DNA from: GCA-002282575 sp964606405
GTDB taxonomy: Bacteria > Pseudomonadota > Gammaproteobacteria > Thiomicrospirales > Thiomicrospiraceae
DNA: 59,135 bases
NCBI GenBank assembly: GCA_964606405.1
Contig: CAZSGH010000016.1
Coordinates: 1-59,135 of the forward strand
Direction: 5' to 3'
Shown here: positions 51,578 to 58,854 of the stretch, one piece after another
Layout of the letters: each line of letters opens with the position of its first letter
Numbering within the stretch: position 1 is the first letter of the stretch
Made by a program: the position numbers and the translations under genes
The notes under the pieces: generated by a model
What the model saw: only the letters and a program-made list of their open reading frames with translations
Database searches by the model: none
Told to the model about the DNA's origin: nothing

Positions 51578-51730
51578 AGTACATCTAACACTCAATGGGT
51601 AGGAAGCCTGAAAGAAGGGGGGGGGGGCAAAAATCAGCATGTAACCCCATTGATTAAATCCCTTTCTTCAGCTAAAAAATAAATCAGGGAAGTCTAAAAA
51701 TAAGCAAAGCGAAGTTTTTAGAGTTTCCCC
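51577..51730 (-). repeat. Structured intergenic repeat, copy 12 (minus orientation) with an 11-G tract
   Basis: Between lepA and lepB. On the minus strand the left hairpin is CTAAAAACTTCGC..TATTTTTAGAC, then CTGAAGAAAGGG and CCCTTCTTTCAG form a perfect stem flanked by an 11-C run (G at 51617-51627 on plus). Loop AATGGGGT and right-flank ACCCATTG are complementary over most of 8 bases. The copy touches the last base of the lepA stop codon. Confidence 0.9.
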
Positions 51731-51751
51731 CTCTTAGGAATTAGGTCGTTC

Positions 51752-52510
51752 ATGTTATTTGAAATTATTTTAACGGCTGCTGTGTTAATCGGTGGCATAC
51801 TCGCTGCGCTAGATAAATGGGTCTATGCGCCTAAGCGCGCAGTCGATGCACCGATGCCTGTGGTCATGGACTATGCGCGTTCGCTCTTTCCCGTGTTGTT
51901 GATTGTGTTGGTCTTGCGTTCATTTGTGGCCGAACCTTTCCGTATTCCTTCTGGTTCTATGTATCCGACACTTCACATCGGTGATTTTATTTTGGTCAAC
52001 AAAATGAGTTATGGTATTAAGTTGCCAGTTGTTTATAACAAACTGATTGCAACGGGTGAGCCAGAACGTGGAGAGGTTGTTGTGTTTCGTTATCCCGTCG
52101 AGCCAGATAAAGACTATATTAAGCGTGTCATTGGCTTACCAGGAGATCGGATTAGCTACATCAACAAAACCTTGTTTGTGAATGGACAAGCGATTAAACA
52201 AGAGAGCGTTGGTCGTTATGAAACGACTGGCTCAGGTGCGGTGATGAATGGTGCAGCTTTGCTTTCTGAAGATTTGTTAGGGGTTCATCACCAGTTATTG
52301 GTTGATGCTGACCGTCAATCGGGAGATTTGATGGATGCGGTTGTGCCAGAAGGACATTATTTTATGATGGGCGATAATCGTGACCATAGTTACGATAGTC
52401 GTTTTTGGGGCTTTGTTCCTGAAGAAAATCTAAAAGGACGTGCTTTCTTTATTTGGATGCATTTTGACAGTGGTATTGATGTTTCACGCATAGGAACGTC
52501 CATTAAATGA
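51752..52510 (+). CDS. lepB: Signal peptidase I
   Basis: Membrane protease that removes signal peptides. 252 residues. Two N-terminal membrane segments lie at about 3-22 and 45-60. Catalytic Ser69 is in IPSGSMYPTL and Lys124 in YIKRVIGLPGD. The C-terminal signature is MMGDNRDHSYDSRFWGFV. AGGAATTAGG precedes the ATG. Its stop overlaps rnc (ATGA). Confidence 0.96.
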   Translation: MLFEIILTAAVLIGGILAALDKWVYAPKRAVDAPMPVVMDYARSLFPVLLIVLVLRSFVAEPFRIPSGSMYPTLHIGDFILVNKMSYGIKLPVVYNKLIATGEPERGEVVVFRYPVEPDKDYIKRVIGLPGDRISYINKTLFVNGQAIKQESVGRYETTGSGAVMNGAALLSEDLLGVHHQLLVDADRQSGDLMDAVVPEGHYFMMGDNRDHSYDSRFWGFVPEENLKGRAFFIWMHFDSGIDVSRIGTSIK

Positions 52511-53196
52511 GTGTTAGTGATGAAAAGCGTCAGCAACAAGATTGTATGCGACGTATTGGTCATGAATTTGCTCAGCCTGAGTTATTGTGGCAAGCGCTAA
52601 CGCATCGCAGTTATGCCAGTGTCAATAATGAACGATTGGAATTTTTGGGTGATGGCATCCTTAACTTTCTAGCGGCAGAGGCTTTGTTTTCTCGCTTTCC
52701 TAATCAGCCAGAAGGTGTGTTGACGCGGATGCGTGCGCGTTTGGTGCGAGAAGAAACCTTGGCAGAATTTGCACTGGCATTGAATTTAGGCGATTGCTTA
52801 AAGTTGGGTTCAGGTGAGTTAAAAAGTGGCGGCTTTCGTCGGGCTTCTACTCTGGCCGATGCTTTTGAGGCGGTTATAGCTGCAATCTACCTAGATGCAG
52901 GCATGGATGCTGCTCGTACTTTTGTGCTCCACTATCTGTCGCCACGTTTTGAGAGCTTAGAACAGGTCGCGGTTGAAAAAGACCCTAAAACACGCTTACA
53001 AGAATGGTGTCAGGCACGCGCTAAATCATTGCCTGATTATCAACTGATTTCGCAAACAGGCGAAGCACACGCGTTAATGTTTGAAGTTGTCTGTCATATC
53101 GACGGACAACCTGCGACTCAAGCGCGAGCTAACAGCCGCAAAAAAGCCGAACAAACCGCTGCCAGCACGATGCTGGAACAGCTAGAAGGAAAATAA
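52507..53196 (+). CDS. rnc: Ribonuclease III
   Basis: Double-stranded RNA endonuclease for rRNA and mRNA processing. 229 residues. Signature NERLEFLGDGILNFL and second acidic site ADAFEAVIAAIYLDAG, then a dsRNA-binding domain (KTRLQEWCQARAKSLPDYQL to RKKAEQTAASTML). It overlaps lepB by 4 bases and is followed by era after 1 base. Confidence 0.97.
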   Translation: MSVSDEKRQQQDCMRRIGHEFAQPELLWQALTHRSYASVNNERLEFLGDGILNFLAAEALFSRFPNQPEGVLTRMRARLVREETLAEFALALNLGDCLKLGSGELKSGGFRRASTLADAFEAVIAAIYLDAGMDAARTFVLHYLSPRFESLEQVAVEKDPKTRLQEWCQARAKSLPDYQLISQTGEAHALMFEVVCHIDGQPATQARANSRKKAEQTAASTMLEQLEGK

Positions 53197-53197
53197 T

Positions 53198-54091
53198 ATG
53201 TCTGATACCCCCTTCCGTTGCGGCACAATTGCCATTATTGGTCGTCCCAATGTGGGCAAATCAACGCTAATGAATGCACTCATTGGGCAAAAAATTAGTA
53301 TTACCTCGCCTAAACCACAAACCACACGTCATCGTATACACGGAATCTTAACCTTAGATGATGCGCAACTTGTTTTCGTTGATACCCCAGGCGTACACAT
53401 TAATGGTGCTAAAGCGCTTAATCGCATGATGAACCGTACCGCTTCTTCTGCCTTGGAAGGGGTTGATGTGGTGATGATGTTGGTAGAGGCAGGGCGATTT
53501 ACAGATGAAGATGCGCGTGTTGCCGAGTTGGTTGCACAAGTAGATGTGCCAGTGTTATTAGTGATTAATAAAGTCGATCGTATTCAACCGCGCGAAAAAC
53601 TATTTCCTTACTTAGCTGAGTTAGGCAAAAATGTTAAGTTTACGCAAAGTATTCCTTTGTCAGCTTACGATAAGAAGCATGCAGCATTATTGATTAAAGA
53701 GCTAACCAAGATGCTGCCCGAAGGCGAAGCAATGTTTGATGAAGACATGGTTACTGATGCATCGAGTCGTTTTTTGGCTGCGGAAATGATCCGTGAAAAG
53801 CTGATGCGTAAACTTAATGAAGAATTGCCCTACGGACTAACGGTCGAGATTGAAAAATACGAAGTAACGCCGGATCGCGTGTTGGTCAACGCTTTGATCT
53901 TGGTAGAGCGTGAAGGTCAAAAACGCATTGTGATTGGTGAAAATGGCAATATGCTCAAAGCGGTTGGTACCGAAGCACGTCATGACTTAATGAAAATGCT
54001 TGATATGAAAGTGCACATGGAGTTATGGGTGAAGGTGAAAGACAATTGGTCGGATGATGAGCGCGCTTTGGCAAGCCTAGGTTATCAGTAA
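53198..54091 (+). CDS. era: GTPase Era
   Basis: Assembles the 30S subunit by binding the 16S rRNA 3' end. 297 residues. G1 is GRPNVGKSTLMNALIG, G3 VDTPGV, G4 NKVD, and the C-terminal KH domain contains RIVIGENGNMLKAVGTEAR. It starts 1 base after rnc, a tight lepB-rnc-era operon. Confidence 0.97.
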   Translation: MSDTPFRCGTIAIIGRPNVGKSTLMNALIGQKISITSPKPQTTRHRIHGILTLDDAQLVFVDTPGVHINGAKALNRMMNRTASSALEGVDVVMMLVEAGRFTDEDARVAELVAQVDVPVLLVINKVDRIQPREKLFPYLAELGKNVKFTQSIPLSAYDKKHAALLIKELTKMLPEGEAMFDEDMVTDASSRFLAAEMIREKLMRKLNEELPYGLTVEIEKYEVTPDRVLVNALILVEREGQKRIVIGENGNMLKAVGTEARHDLMKMLDMKVHMELWVKVKDNWSDDERALASLGYQ

Positions 54092-54100
54092 AAACCTATT

Positions 54101-54232
54101 GGAAAGTCTAAAACTGCGCTTCTCTTGTTTTTAGACTTTCCAAGTTTATTTTTTAGCTGAAGGAAGGGCGTTAATTAATGGGTTATATGCTGTTTTTTGT
54201 CCAGACCTCCTATCCATTGGTTTTGTAGAGAC
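54101..54232 (+). repeat. Structured intergenic repeat, copy 13 (plus orientation)
   Basis: Between era and recO. The left hairpin is GTCTAAAACTGCGC..GTTTTTAGAC, then TTTAGCTGAAGGAAGGGCG. The right central arm is shortened (CCAGACCTCC). Loop GGGT and flank ATCC pair with one wobble. The right end is GGTTTTGTAGAGAC. Confidence 0.82.
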
Positions 54233-54244
54233 GATCATATTTAA

Positions 54245-54913
54245 ATGCTAATCGAAGACAAGGCTTTTATCCTGTTTAGTCGTCCTCAAGGTGAGACAAG
54301 TGTTTGGTTGAGCGTCTTAACACAACATCATGGTCGATTGAGCTTGGTGTATAAAGGTGGTCGCAAAAAGTCAGCGAGTTGTGCGCCCTTTATGCCTCTC
54401 CTTCTAACGTGGAAAGCAACAGCACGAGGTATGTGGTTGTCTGGTTGTGAGGCCGATGGATTTAATTCCAGATTGACAGGTATGGCAAACTGGAGTGGTC
54501 TTTATGTGAATGAGTTGTTACATAAAGGACTGAGTGAATCGTCGGATAGTAGCGAAATGTTTCTTGCTTATGAGCGACTCTTACTGGTGTTAAGGCAAGC
54601 TAACACTAGTGCAACACAGATGGCGTTGGCGTTGCGACGCTTTGAGTGGCAATTCTTGCGGGTTTTGGGCTATGGCTTTCCCTTGATCGATGTTACGGGC
54701 ACAGCGATTGAAGCGCAAGGGGTTTATCGTTGGCATCAGGATGCGTGGCAGATATCGAAAGAAGGTATTGGCGGCGCACAATTGTTGGTTTTAGAGCAGG
54801 GTGGCGATGAGCCAGTGTGTTCGCAGCTACGACAGTTATTACAATGGCGATTATGTCAGGTTTTGCCGACATCAGCGATGGCGATGCGGCTGTGGTGGGA
54901 ACAGTTAGTCTGA
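54245..54913 (+). CDS. recO: DNA repair protein RecO
   Basis: Loads RecA with RecR in the RecFOR pathway. 222 residues, slightly shorter than E. coli. An N-terminal OB fold (AFILFSRPQGETSVWLSVLTQ, HGRLSLVYKGGRKKSA) and helical C-terminus (LRRFEWQFLRVLGYGFPL). No zinc cysteines, as in the E. coli type. No strong Shine-Dalgarno is visible after the upstream repeat. Its stop TGA at 54911-54913 falls in the GTCTGAAAAAG left end of the next repeat. Confidence 0.92.
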   Translation: MLIEDKAFILFSRPQGETSVWLSVLTQHHGRLSLVYKGGRKKSASCAPFMPLLLTWKATARGMWLSGCEADGFNSRLTGMANWSGLYVNELLHKGLSESSDSSEMFLAYERLLLVLRQANTSATQMALALRRFEWQFLRVLGYGFPLIDVTGTAIEAQGVYRWHQDAWQISKEGIGGAQLLVLEQGGDEPVCSQLRQLLQWRLCQVLPTSAMAMRLWWEQLV

Positions 54914-55043
54914 AAAAGTGGCTATCGCCTTTTTTCAGACTAACTGACTTATTTTTTAGTTGGTGGAAGGGTCGTTATCAATAGGTTACATGTTAAAAAT
55001 ATGCATCCCTTCCCCCAACCCGTTGCATTTTTTAGAGGTTCCC
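54908..55043 (+). repeat. Structured intergenic repeat, copy 14 (plus orientation)
   Basis: Between recO and pdxJ and containing the recO stop. The left hairpin is GTCTGAAAAAGTGGC..GCCTTTTTTCAGAC, in which the T-to-C change is matched across the stem (GTCTGA with TCAGAC). Central arms TTGGTGGAAGGG (54960-54971) and CCCTTCCCCCAA (55007-55018) show a C:G to T:A change relative to copy 4. The right end is TTTTTAGAGGTTCCC. Confidence 0.88.
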
Positions 55044-55071
55044 TAGTTTTTAGCAGGTTATGTAAGGATTT

Positions 55072-55806
55072 ATGATGAAAAAAACAATCGCATTGGGGCT
55101 AAATATTGATCATGTGGCAACGTTACGTCAAGCGCGTGGTACGCGTTATCCCGATCCTGTTCATGCGGCATTATTAGCAGAACAGCAGGGTGCAGATAGC
55201 ATTACCCTGCATATTCGTGAGGATCGTCGTCATATTCAAGAGCGCGACTTGGCGCTGTTGATGGAAACGCATCAAACTAAAATTAACTTAGAAATGGCGG
55301 TTACCGACGAAATGCTGGCAATGGCGTTACGCTATATGCCGCAAGATGTCTGCTTAGTCCCCGAAAAGCGCGAAGAGTTAACCACCGAAGGTGGATTGGA
55401 TGTTGTCGGACAGTTTGACCGCGTGAAAAATGCCTGTCAGGTTTTAGGTGATGCTGGGATTCGGGTGTCTTTGTTTATCGAGCCAGATGTCAAACAAATT
55501 CAGGCTGCCAAAGATGCAGGTGCGCCTGTTATCGAAATTCATACGGGGCATTACGCACAGTTAACAGGCGTTGCGTTAGCAGCGGAGCTGGAAAAAATTA
55601 AAACAGGCGCAACCTTCGCTGCTGGTTTAGGGTTAATCGTCAACGGTGGGCATGGCTTGCACTATCATAATGTGCAAGCCATTGCTGCCATTCCAGAAAT
55701 GGATGAGCTGAATATTGGTCATGCGATTATTAGCGAAGCGATTTTTAAGGGCTTGCCAGAAGCGCTGCGTGAAATGAAAGCCTTAATGTTAGCGGCACGA
55801 GCTTAG
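55072..55806 (+). CDS. pdxJ: Pyridoxine 5'-phosphate synthase
   Basis: Condenses 1-deoxyxylulose 5-phosphate with aminoacetone phosphate to make vitamin B6. 244 residues. Visible are LGLNIDHVATLRQARGT, SITLHIREDRRHI, NLEMAVTDEM, SLFIEPDV, IEIHTGHYAQL and GLGLIVNGGHGL. TAAGGA precedes the ATG, and a second ATG follows directly. Note that PdxJ needs DXP, so at least DXP synthase should be present despite the mevalonate genes. Confidence 0.97.
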   Translation: MMKKTIALGLNIDHVATLRQARGTRYPDPVHAALLAEQQGADSITLHIREDRRHIQERDLALLMETHQTKINLEMAVTDEMLAMALRYMPQDVCLVPEKREELTTEGGLDVVGQFDRVKNACQVLGDAGIRVSLFIEPDVKQIQAAKDAGAPVIEIHTGHYAQLTGVALAAELEKIKTGATFAAGLGLIVNGGHGLHYHNVQAIAAIPEMDELNIGHAIISEAIFKGLPEALREMKALMLAARA

Positions 55807-55817
55807 CCAATTCATGA

Positions 55818-55969
55818 GGGAACTTCTAAACACTTCGTTTCGCTCGTTTTTAGATTTCCCAAGTTTATTTTTTAGCTGAAGGAAGGGATTTTATCAATAC
55901 GTTGTTACATGCTATTTTTAGCACCCCCTTCCTTCAGACTTCCTTCCCATTAAGTTTTTAGAGGTGCCC
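55818..55969 (+). repeat. Structured intergenic repeat, copy 15 (plus orientation, full length)
   Basis: A well-formed 152-bp copy between pdxJ and acpS. It has GGGAACTTCTAAACAC and GTTTTTAGAGGTGCCC ends, a left hairpin around TTCGTTTCGCTCG, and the central stem CTGAAGGAAGGG / CCCTTCCTTCAG. The right terminal repeat ends exactly before the acpS ATG and contains its AGAGG ribosome-binding site. Confidence 0.92.
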
Positions 55970-56347
55970 ATGATTACTGGAGCGGGAGTCGATCTCATTT
56001 TAGTGACGCGAATGGAAAAAGTTTGGCGACGTCATGGTGATCGTTTGCTTGCTCGTATTTTGCATCCTGACGAGTTGGTGAAGCTACCGTCTACGACATT
56101 GGCAGGACGCTGGTTGGCGAAGCGTTGGGCAGTTAAAGAGGCAGCAGCTAAAGCATTAGGGACAGGGTTTCAACAGTCAGTGCGCTTTACTGATTTTATT
56201 TATGAGCATGATGTGCTTGGTAAGCCATTATTGCGTGTCGAAGGTGCCGCCAAATTGATCGCTGATAAAATTGGTATCCTTGCGTGGCATGTTAGTGTTA
56301 GTGATGAAAAAGATTATGTTATTGCGCAAGTTATTGCAGAAAAGTAG
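55970..56347 (+). CDS. acpS: Holo-[acyl-carrier-protein] synthase
   Basis: Transfers phosphopantetheine to ACP. 125 residues from ATG 55970. GTG 55964 is in frame but overlaps the Shine-Dalgarno. Motifs are GAGVDLILVTRMEKV and the metal/CoA site KRWAVKEAAAKALGTGF. The AGAGG ribosome-binding site is the right end of the upstream structured repeat. Order pdxJ-acpS is conserved in gammaproteobacteria. Confidence 0.95.
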   Translation: MITGAGVDLILVTRMEKVWRRHGDRLLARILHPDELVKLPSTTLAGRWLAKRWAVKEAAAKALGTGFQQSVRFTDFIYEHDVLGKPLLRVEGAAKLIADKIGILAWHVSVSDEKDYVIAQVIAEK

Positions 56348-56451
56348 ATATTATGGTCTGCTCATTATAGCGTTATTTGAATAGAGTGCTTCTAAAAGCC
56401 TAGTTTTGTCATCCTTTTCGAATGCGGGGGTTCATAAACTTAGAGGGATAG

Positions 56452-56471
56452 ATTCCCGTTTTCGCGGGAAT
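56452..56471. repeat. dRS3-like palindrome, second copy
   Basis: ATTCCC-GTTTTCGC-GGGAAT, flanked by GGATAG on the left, the inverted counterpart of the 6655-6674 copy, which is followed by CTATCC. It lies in the 184-base spacer between acpS and the CobS-like gene. Confidence 0.75.
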
Positions 56472-56531
56472 GAGGGATTTATAGAGGTTTCTAGTAGACG
56501 ATTGTCATAAAAAATAAGAGGCAAATATACA

Positions 56532-57278
56532 ATGATTGAACAGAAAAATCGTCATCCTTTTTGGCTTGCTTTATCGCAGGTGTGGCGTTTAAAACCATCT
56601 TCGTTGCCGACGAGTGCGCAAGCTTCTGGCCAAGCGATGTCCTTTATTCCCTTAGCTGCATTGTTGTTAGGTGTATTACTGACAGCAATGGCTTGGTTAT
56701 TTAATGATTTTCCTGCACAAGTAGTTGCCGCTTTGGTGCTAATCGTCTGGATTAAGTTTAGCGGTGCGACAACCTTAGATGGTTTAGCAAAAGCGTCAGA
56801 TGCAATGCTCAGCCGAGAGGTCGGTGCTTTGCAATCATTAAAAAATGGTGTTAGTCGTCCATTGGGAACGGCGGGTATTGTGTTATTGGTATTGAGCTTG
56901 TTGCTGAAGTGGGCATTAATTGTTCGCGTGATTGAAGAAGGTTGGTGGACGGTTTTGGTTCTGATGCCATTAGTCGGCTGGTCTTTTGGGCAAATGGTGA
57001 TGCTTGGGTCGCGTTGGGTCAAGGATAACGCTTGGCAGGAGGGATGGCGAGCGCATGTCAGCCTGAGTTGGCTATGGCCACAGTGGTTATTGCTATTCAC
57101 TGCTTTAGCACTGGCGTCTGGTTGGACATTAACCCTGCTCATTATTGGCACTTGGGGTTGGATTGTTTGGTGGCGTAAGCACTTAGGTGGTATCACTGAA
57201 TCAGTGGCACTAATGTGGGTCGAGGTTTCTGAGTTGGTTTGGTTGTTAGGCTTAGTATTGGTTCTTGGGAACGTCTAA
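56532..57278 (+). CDS. Divergent CobS-family membrane protein with degenerate active site
   Basis: 248 residues with six to seven hydrophobic segments. The layout resembles adenosylcobinamide-GDP ribazoletransferase (CobS): an N-terminal FWLALSQVWRLKP, then GQAMSFIPLAALLLGVLL, a catalytic-type motif TLDGLAKASDAM (82-92), and SRPLGTAGIVLLVLSLLLKW (109-126). CobS proteins have HLDGLADTADG and an acidic R/KDxR before the GT-G segment. Here the second Asp is Lys (K87) and the later Asp is missing (NGVSRP). No other cobalamin gene is nearby. It may be inactive or serve another reaction. The last codons and the stop (GGGAACGTCTAA) are the left terminus of the next repeat. Confidence 0.7.
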   Translation: MIEQKNRHPFWLALSQVWRLKPSSLPTSAQASGQAMSFIPLAALLLGVLLTAMAWLFNDFPAQVVAALVLIVWIKFSGATTLDGLAKASDAMLSREVGALQSLKNGVSRPLGTAGIVLLVLSLLLKWALIVRVIEEGWWTVLVLMPLVGWSFGQMVMLGSRWVKDNAWQEGWRAHVSLSWLWPQWLLLFTALALASGWTLTLLIIGTWGWIVWWRKHLGGITESVALMWVEVSELVWLLGLVLVLGNV

Positions 57279-57425
57279 AAAATTTTTAGACTTTCTAAGT
57301 TTGTTTTTTGGCTGAAGGAATTGGTTTAATCAAAGGGTTACAGGCTATTTTAGCTTGCGCAGAACTTCATTATCAGCAACCCCCTTCCTTCAGACTTTCT
57401 ACCCGTTGGGTTTTTAGAGGTTTTT
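57268..57425 (+). repeat. Structured intergenic repeat, copy 16 (plus orientation)
   Basis: Between the convergent CobS-like gene and waaA. The left end GGGAACGTCTAAAA encodes the last residues (GNV) and stop of the CobS-like protein, and its hairpin loop is reduced to AAAAAATTTTT. Loop GGGT can pair with ACCC on the right flank. There is an extra roughly 20-base insertion (AGCTTGCGCAGAACTTC) in the central loop. The right end is GGGTTTTTAGAGG. Confidence 0.88.
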
Positions 57426-57426
57426 C

Positions 57427-58704
57427 TTACTTTATATAAGGACTCAATGCTGCTAAAACCCGCTCTGTTGCGCCTTGTTGACTGTAAAAGTAGGTTTGAG
57501 CTCGTTGTCCTAAAAGCTGTGCCTGTTGCGGATTGTCGTGCAAATGAATGAGCTGCGTGGCGAGTTCGTTAGCATCGTTAACAATCAGCAATGCCTGCTT
57601 ATCAAGTAGACCTTGTTCAATGTCAGCAAAGTTATGGTTGTGATTGCCTGCTAATATCGGTTTTGCTAAGGCAGCAGGTTCTAACATATTGTGTCCGCCC
57701 CAAGGCACAAGACTACCGCCCACAAAACAAACATTAGACAGCGCGTAAGCCGTCATCAACTCACCCAAGGTGTCAACGAGCAAAACTTGTGTGTTAGGCG
57801 AGAGAGGTTGTCCTTGTGCAAACCACTGCGTCCAACGCTCAAAAGGGAGGTTGGCATCGGTTAGTTTTTGCGCTAATTCATTAAAATAACTCGGATGTCT
57901 AGGAACCAGAATCAGTAAACTATTACTGTCTTCTTGGGTTAGTTGAGCGTGCGCTTCGAGTAGCGGAACTTCTTCGTTGGGGTGGGTACTGCCCGCTACC
58001 CAAATCCAACGGCGTCCCAGTCGCATGTTAAGCTGTTCTGCTTTGTTTGTTAGGTTCGTATCGAGGGTGAAATCGTATTTAATATTGCCCAAAAGGTGAC
58101 ATCTTTCGGCAGCTACCCCTAATGCAATTAAACAATCCGCATCGGCTTGTGTTTGTGCTGCAACAAGCGCAACGGGTGCTAATAGCTGAGATACAAGCGG
58201 CTGACCATATTTAGGATAAGTTTGTTTAGAGCTTTTCGATAATCTTGCTTGAATAATGGCGACGGGAACCTTGTTGTGATGCGCAGTGCGTAACAAGTTC
58301 GGCCAAAGTTCTGTTTCCATCAAGATAAGTAAGCGAGGCTGCAACTTTCTGAATAATCGTCGGCGTAGAAGCGCGTAATCCAATGGCAAGAAAGAAACTT
58401 GCATGTTGCTAACTGCATTTTTCGTGGCTAAGTTAACCGCGCTGCTATTGCCACCTGTAAAAAAGAGTGGCAAGTTGGGATGCTGCCGACGCAAGGCACG
58501 AATTAAAATCAGTGCAGCTTGCGTTTCGCCAAGCGAAACGGCATGAATCCAAACTGCGCCTTTTGCCAGTGTTGGACAGTGAAGTGTCCAAAGTTGCTTC
58601 CAGCAAAGACTAGGGGTGTCTTGTTTTTTACAGCGTCGCCAGCTATATACGAGCCATAACGGCAATAGCAGCAACATGAGTAAGGCATAGAGCCAATAAC
58701 GCAT
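57427..58704 (-). CDS. waaA: 3-deoxy-D-manno-octulosonic acid (Kdo) transferase
   Basis: Attaches Kdo to lipid A precursor. 425 residues. I chose ATG 58704 with AAGG 5 bases upstream, giving a membrane-anchor N-terminus (YWLYALLMLLLLPLWLVYSW). An ATG at 58722 lies inside the adjacent repeat. Motifs are IHAVSLGETQAALILIRAL, FLPLDYALLRRRL, LMETELWPNLLRTA, WVAGSTHPNEE and FVGGSLVPWGGHNMLEPAAL. kdsD lies upstream on the same strand, so Kdo synthesis and transfer genes are clustered. Confidence 0.95.
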   Translation of the reverse strand: MRYWLYALLMLLLLPLWLVYSWRRCKKQDTPSLCWKQLWTLHCPTLAKGAVWIHAVSLGETQAALILIRALRRQHPNLPLFFTGGNSSAVNLATKNAVSNMQVSFLPLDYALLRRRLFRKLQPRLLILMETELWPNLLRTAHHNKVPVAIIQARLSKSSKQTYPKYGQPLVSQLLAPVALVAAQTQADADCLIALGVAAERCHLLGNIKYDFTLDTNLTNKAEQLNMRLGRRWIWVAGSTHPNEEVPLLEAHAQLTQEDSNSLLILVPRHPSYFNELAQKLTDANLPFERWTQWFAQGQPLSPNTQVLLVDTLGELMTAYALSNVCFVGGSLVPWGGHNMLEPAALAKPILAGNHNHNFADIEQGLLDKQALLIVNDANELATQLIHLHDNPQQAQLLGQRAQTYFYSQQGATERVLAALSPYIK

Positions 58705-58711
58705 GGATACC

Positions 58712-58852
58712 TTCAAAAACATAATGGGTTGGGGGTTATGGGGGAAGGGTTGATAAGTAAGAGCATGTTAGCTTTGAACTAATACCCTTCCTCCAGCTAA
58801 AAAGTTAAATAAGAGGCTCTAAAAATGAACGAAGTGTGATTTTTAGGGTTTC
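58712..58852 (-). repeat. Structured intergenic repeat, copy 17 (minus orientation)
   Basis: Between kdsD and waaA, both leftward. On the minus strand the left hairpin is CTAAAAATCACACTTCG..ATTTTTAGAG, then CTGGAGGAAGGG and CCCTTCCCCCAT. The right end is CCCATTATGTTTTTGAA. It ends a few bases before the kdsD stop. Confidence 0.85.
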
Positions 58853-58854
58853 TC

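Noticed and set aside
56552..57196. A 214-residue open frame antisense to the CobS-like gene
   Set aside because: It mirrors a hydrophobic coding gene, has low-complexity composition and no recognisable domain. The plus frame has family motifs.
853..58852. The many related repeats as a CRISPR array
   Set aside because: Copies are kilobases apart, in both orientations, 130-155 bp long with internal structure and no spacers. No cas genes are present.
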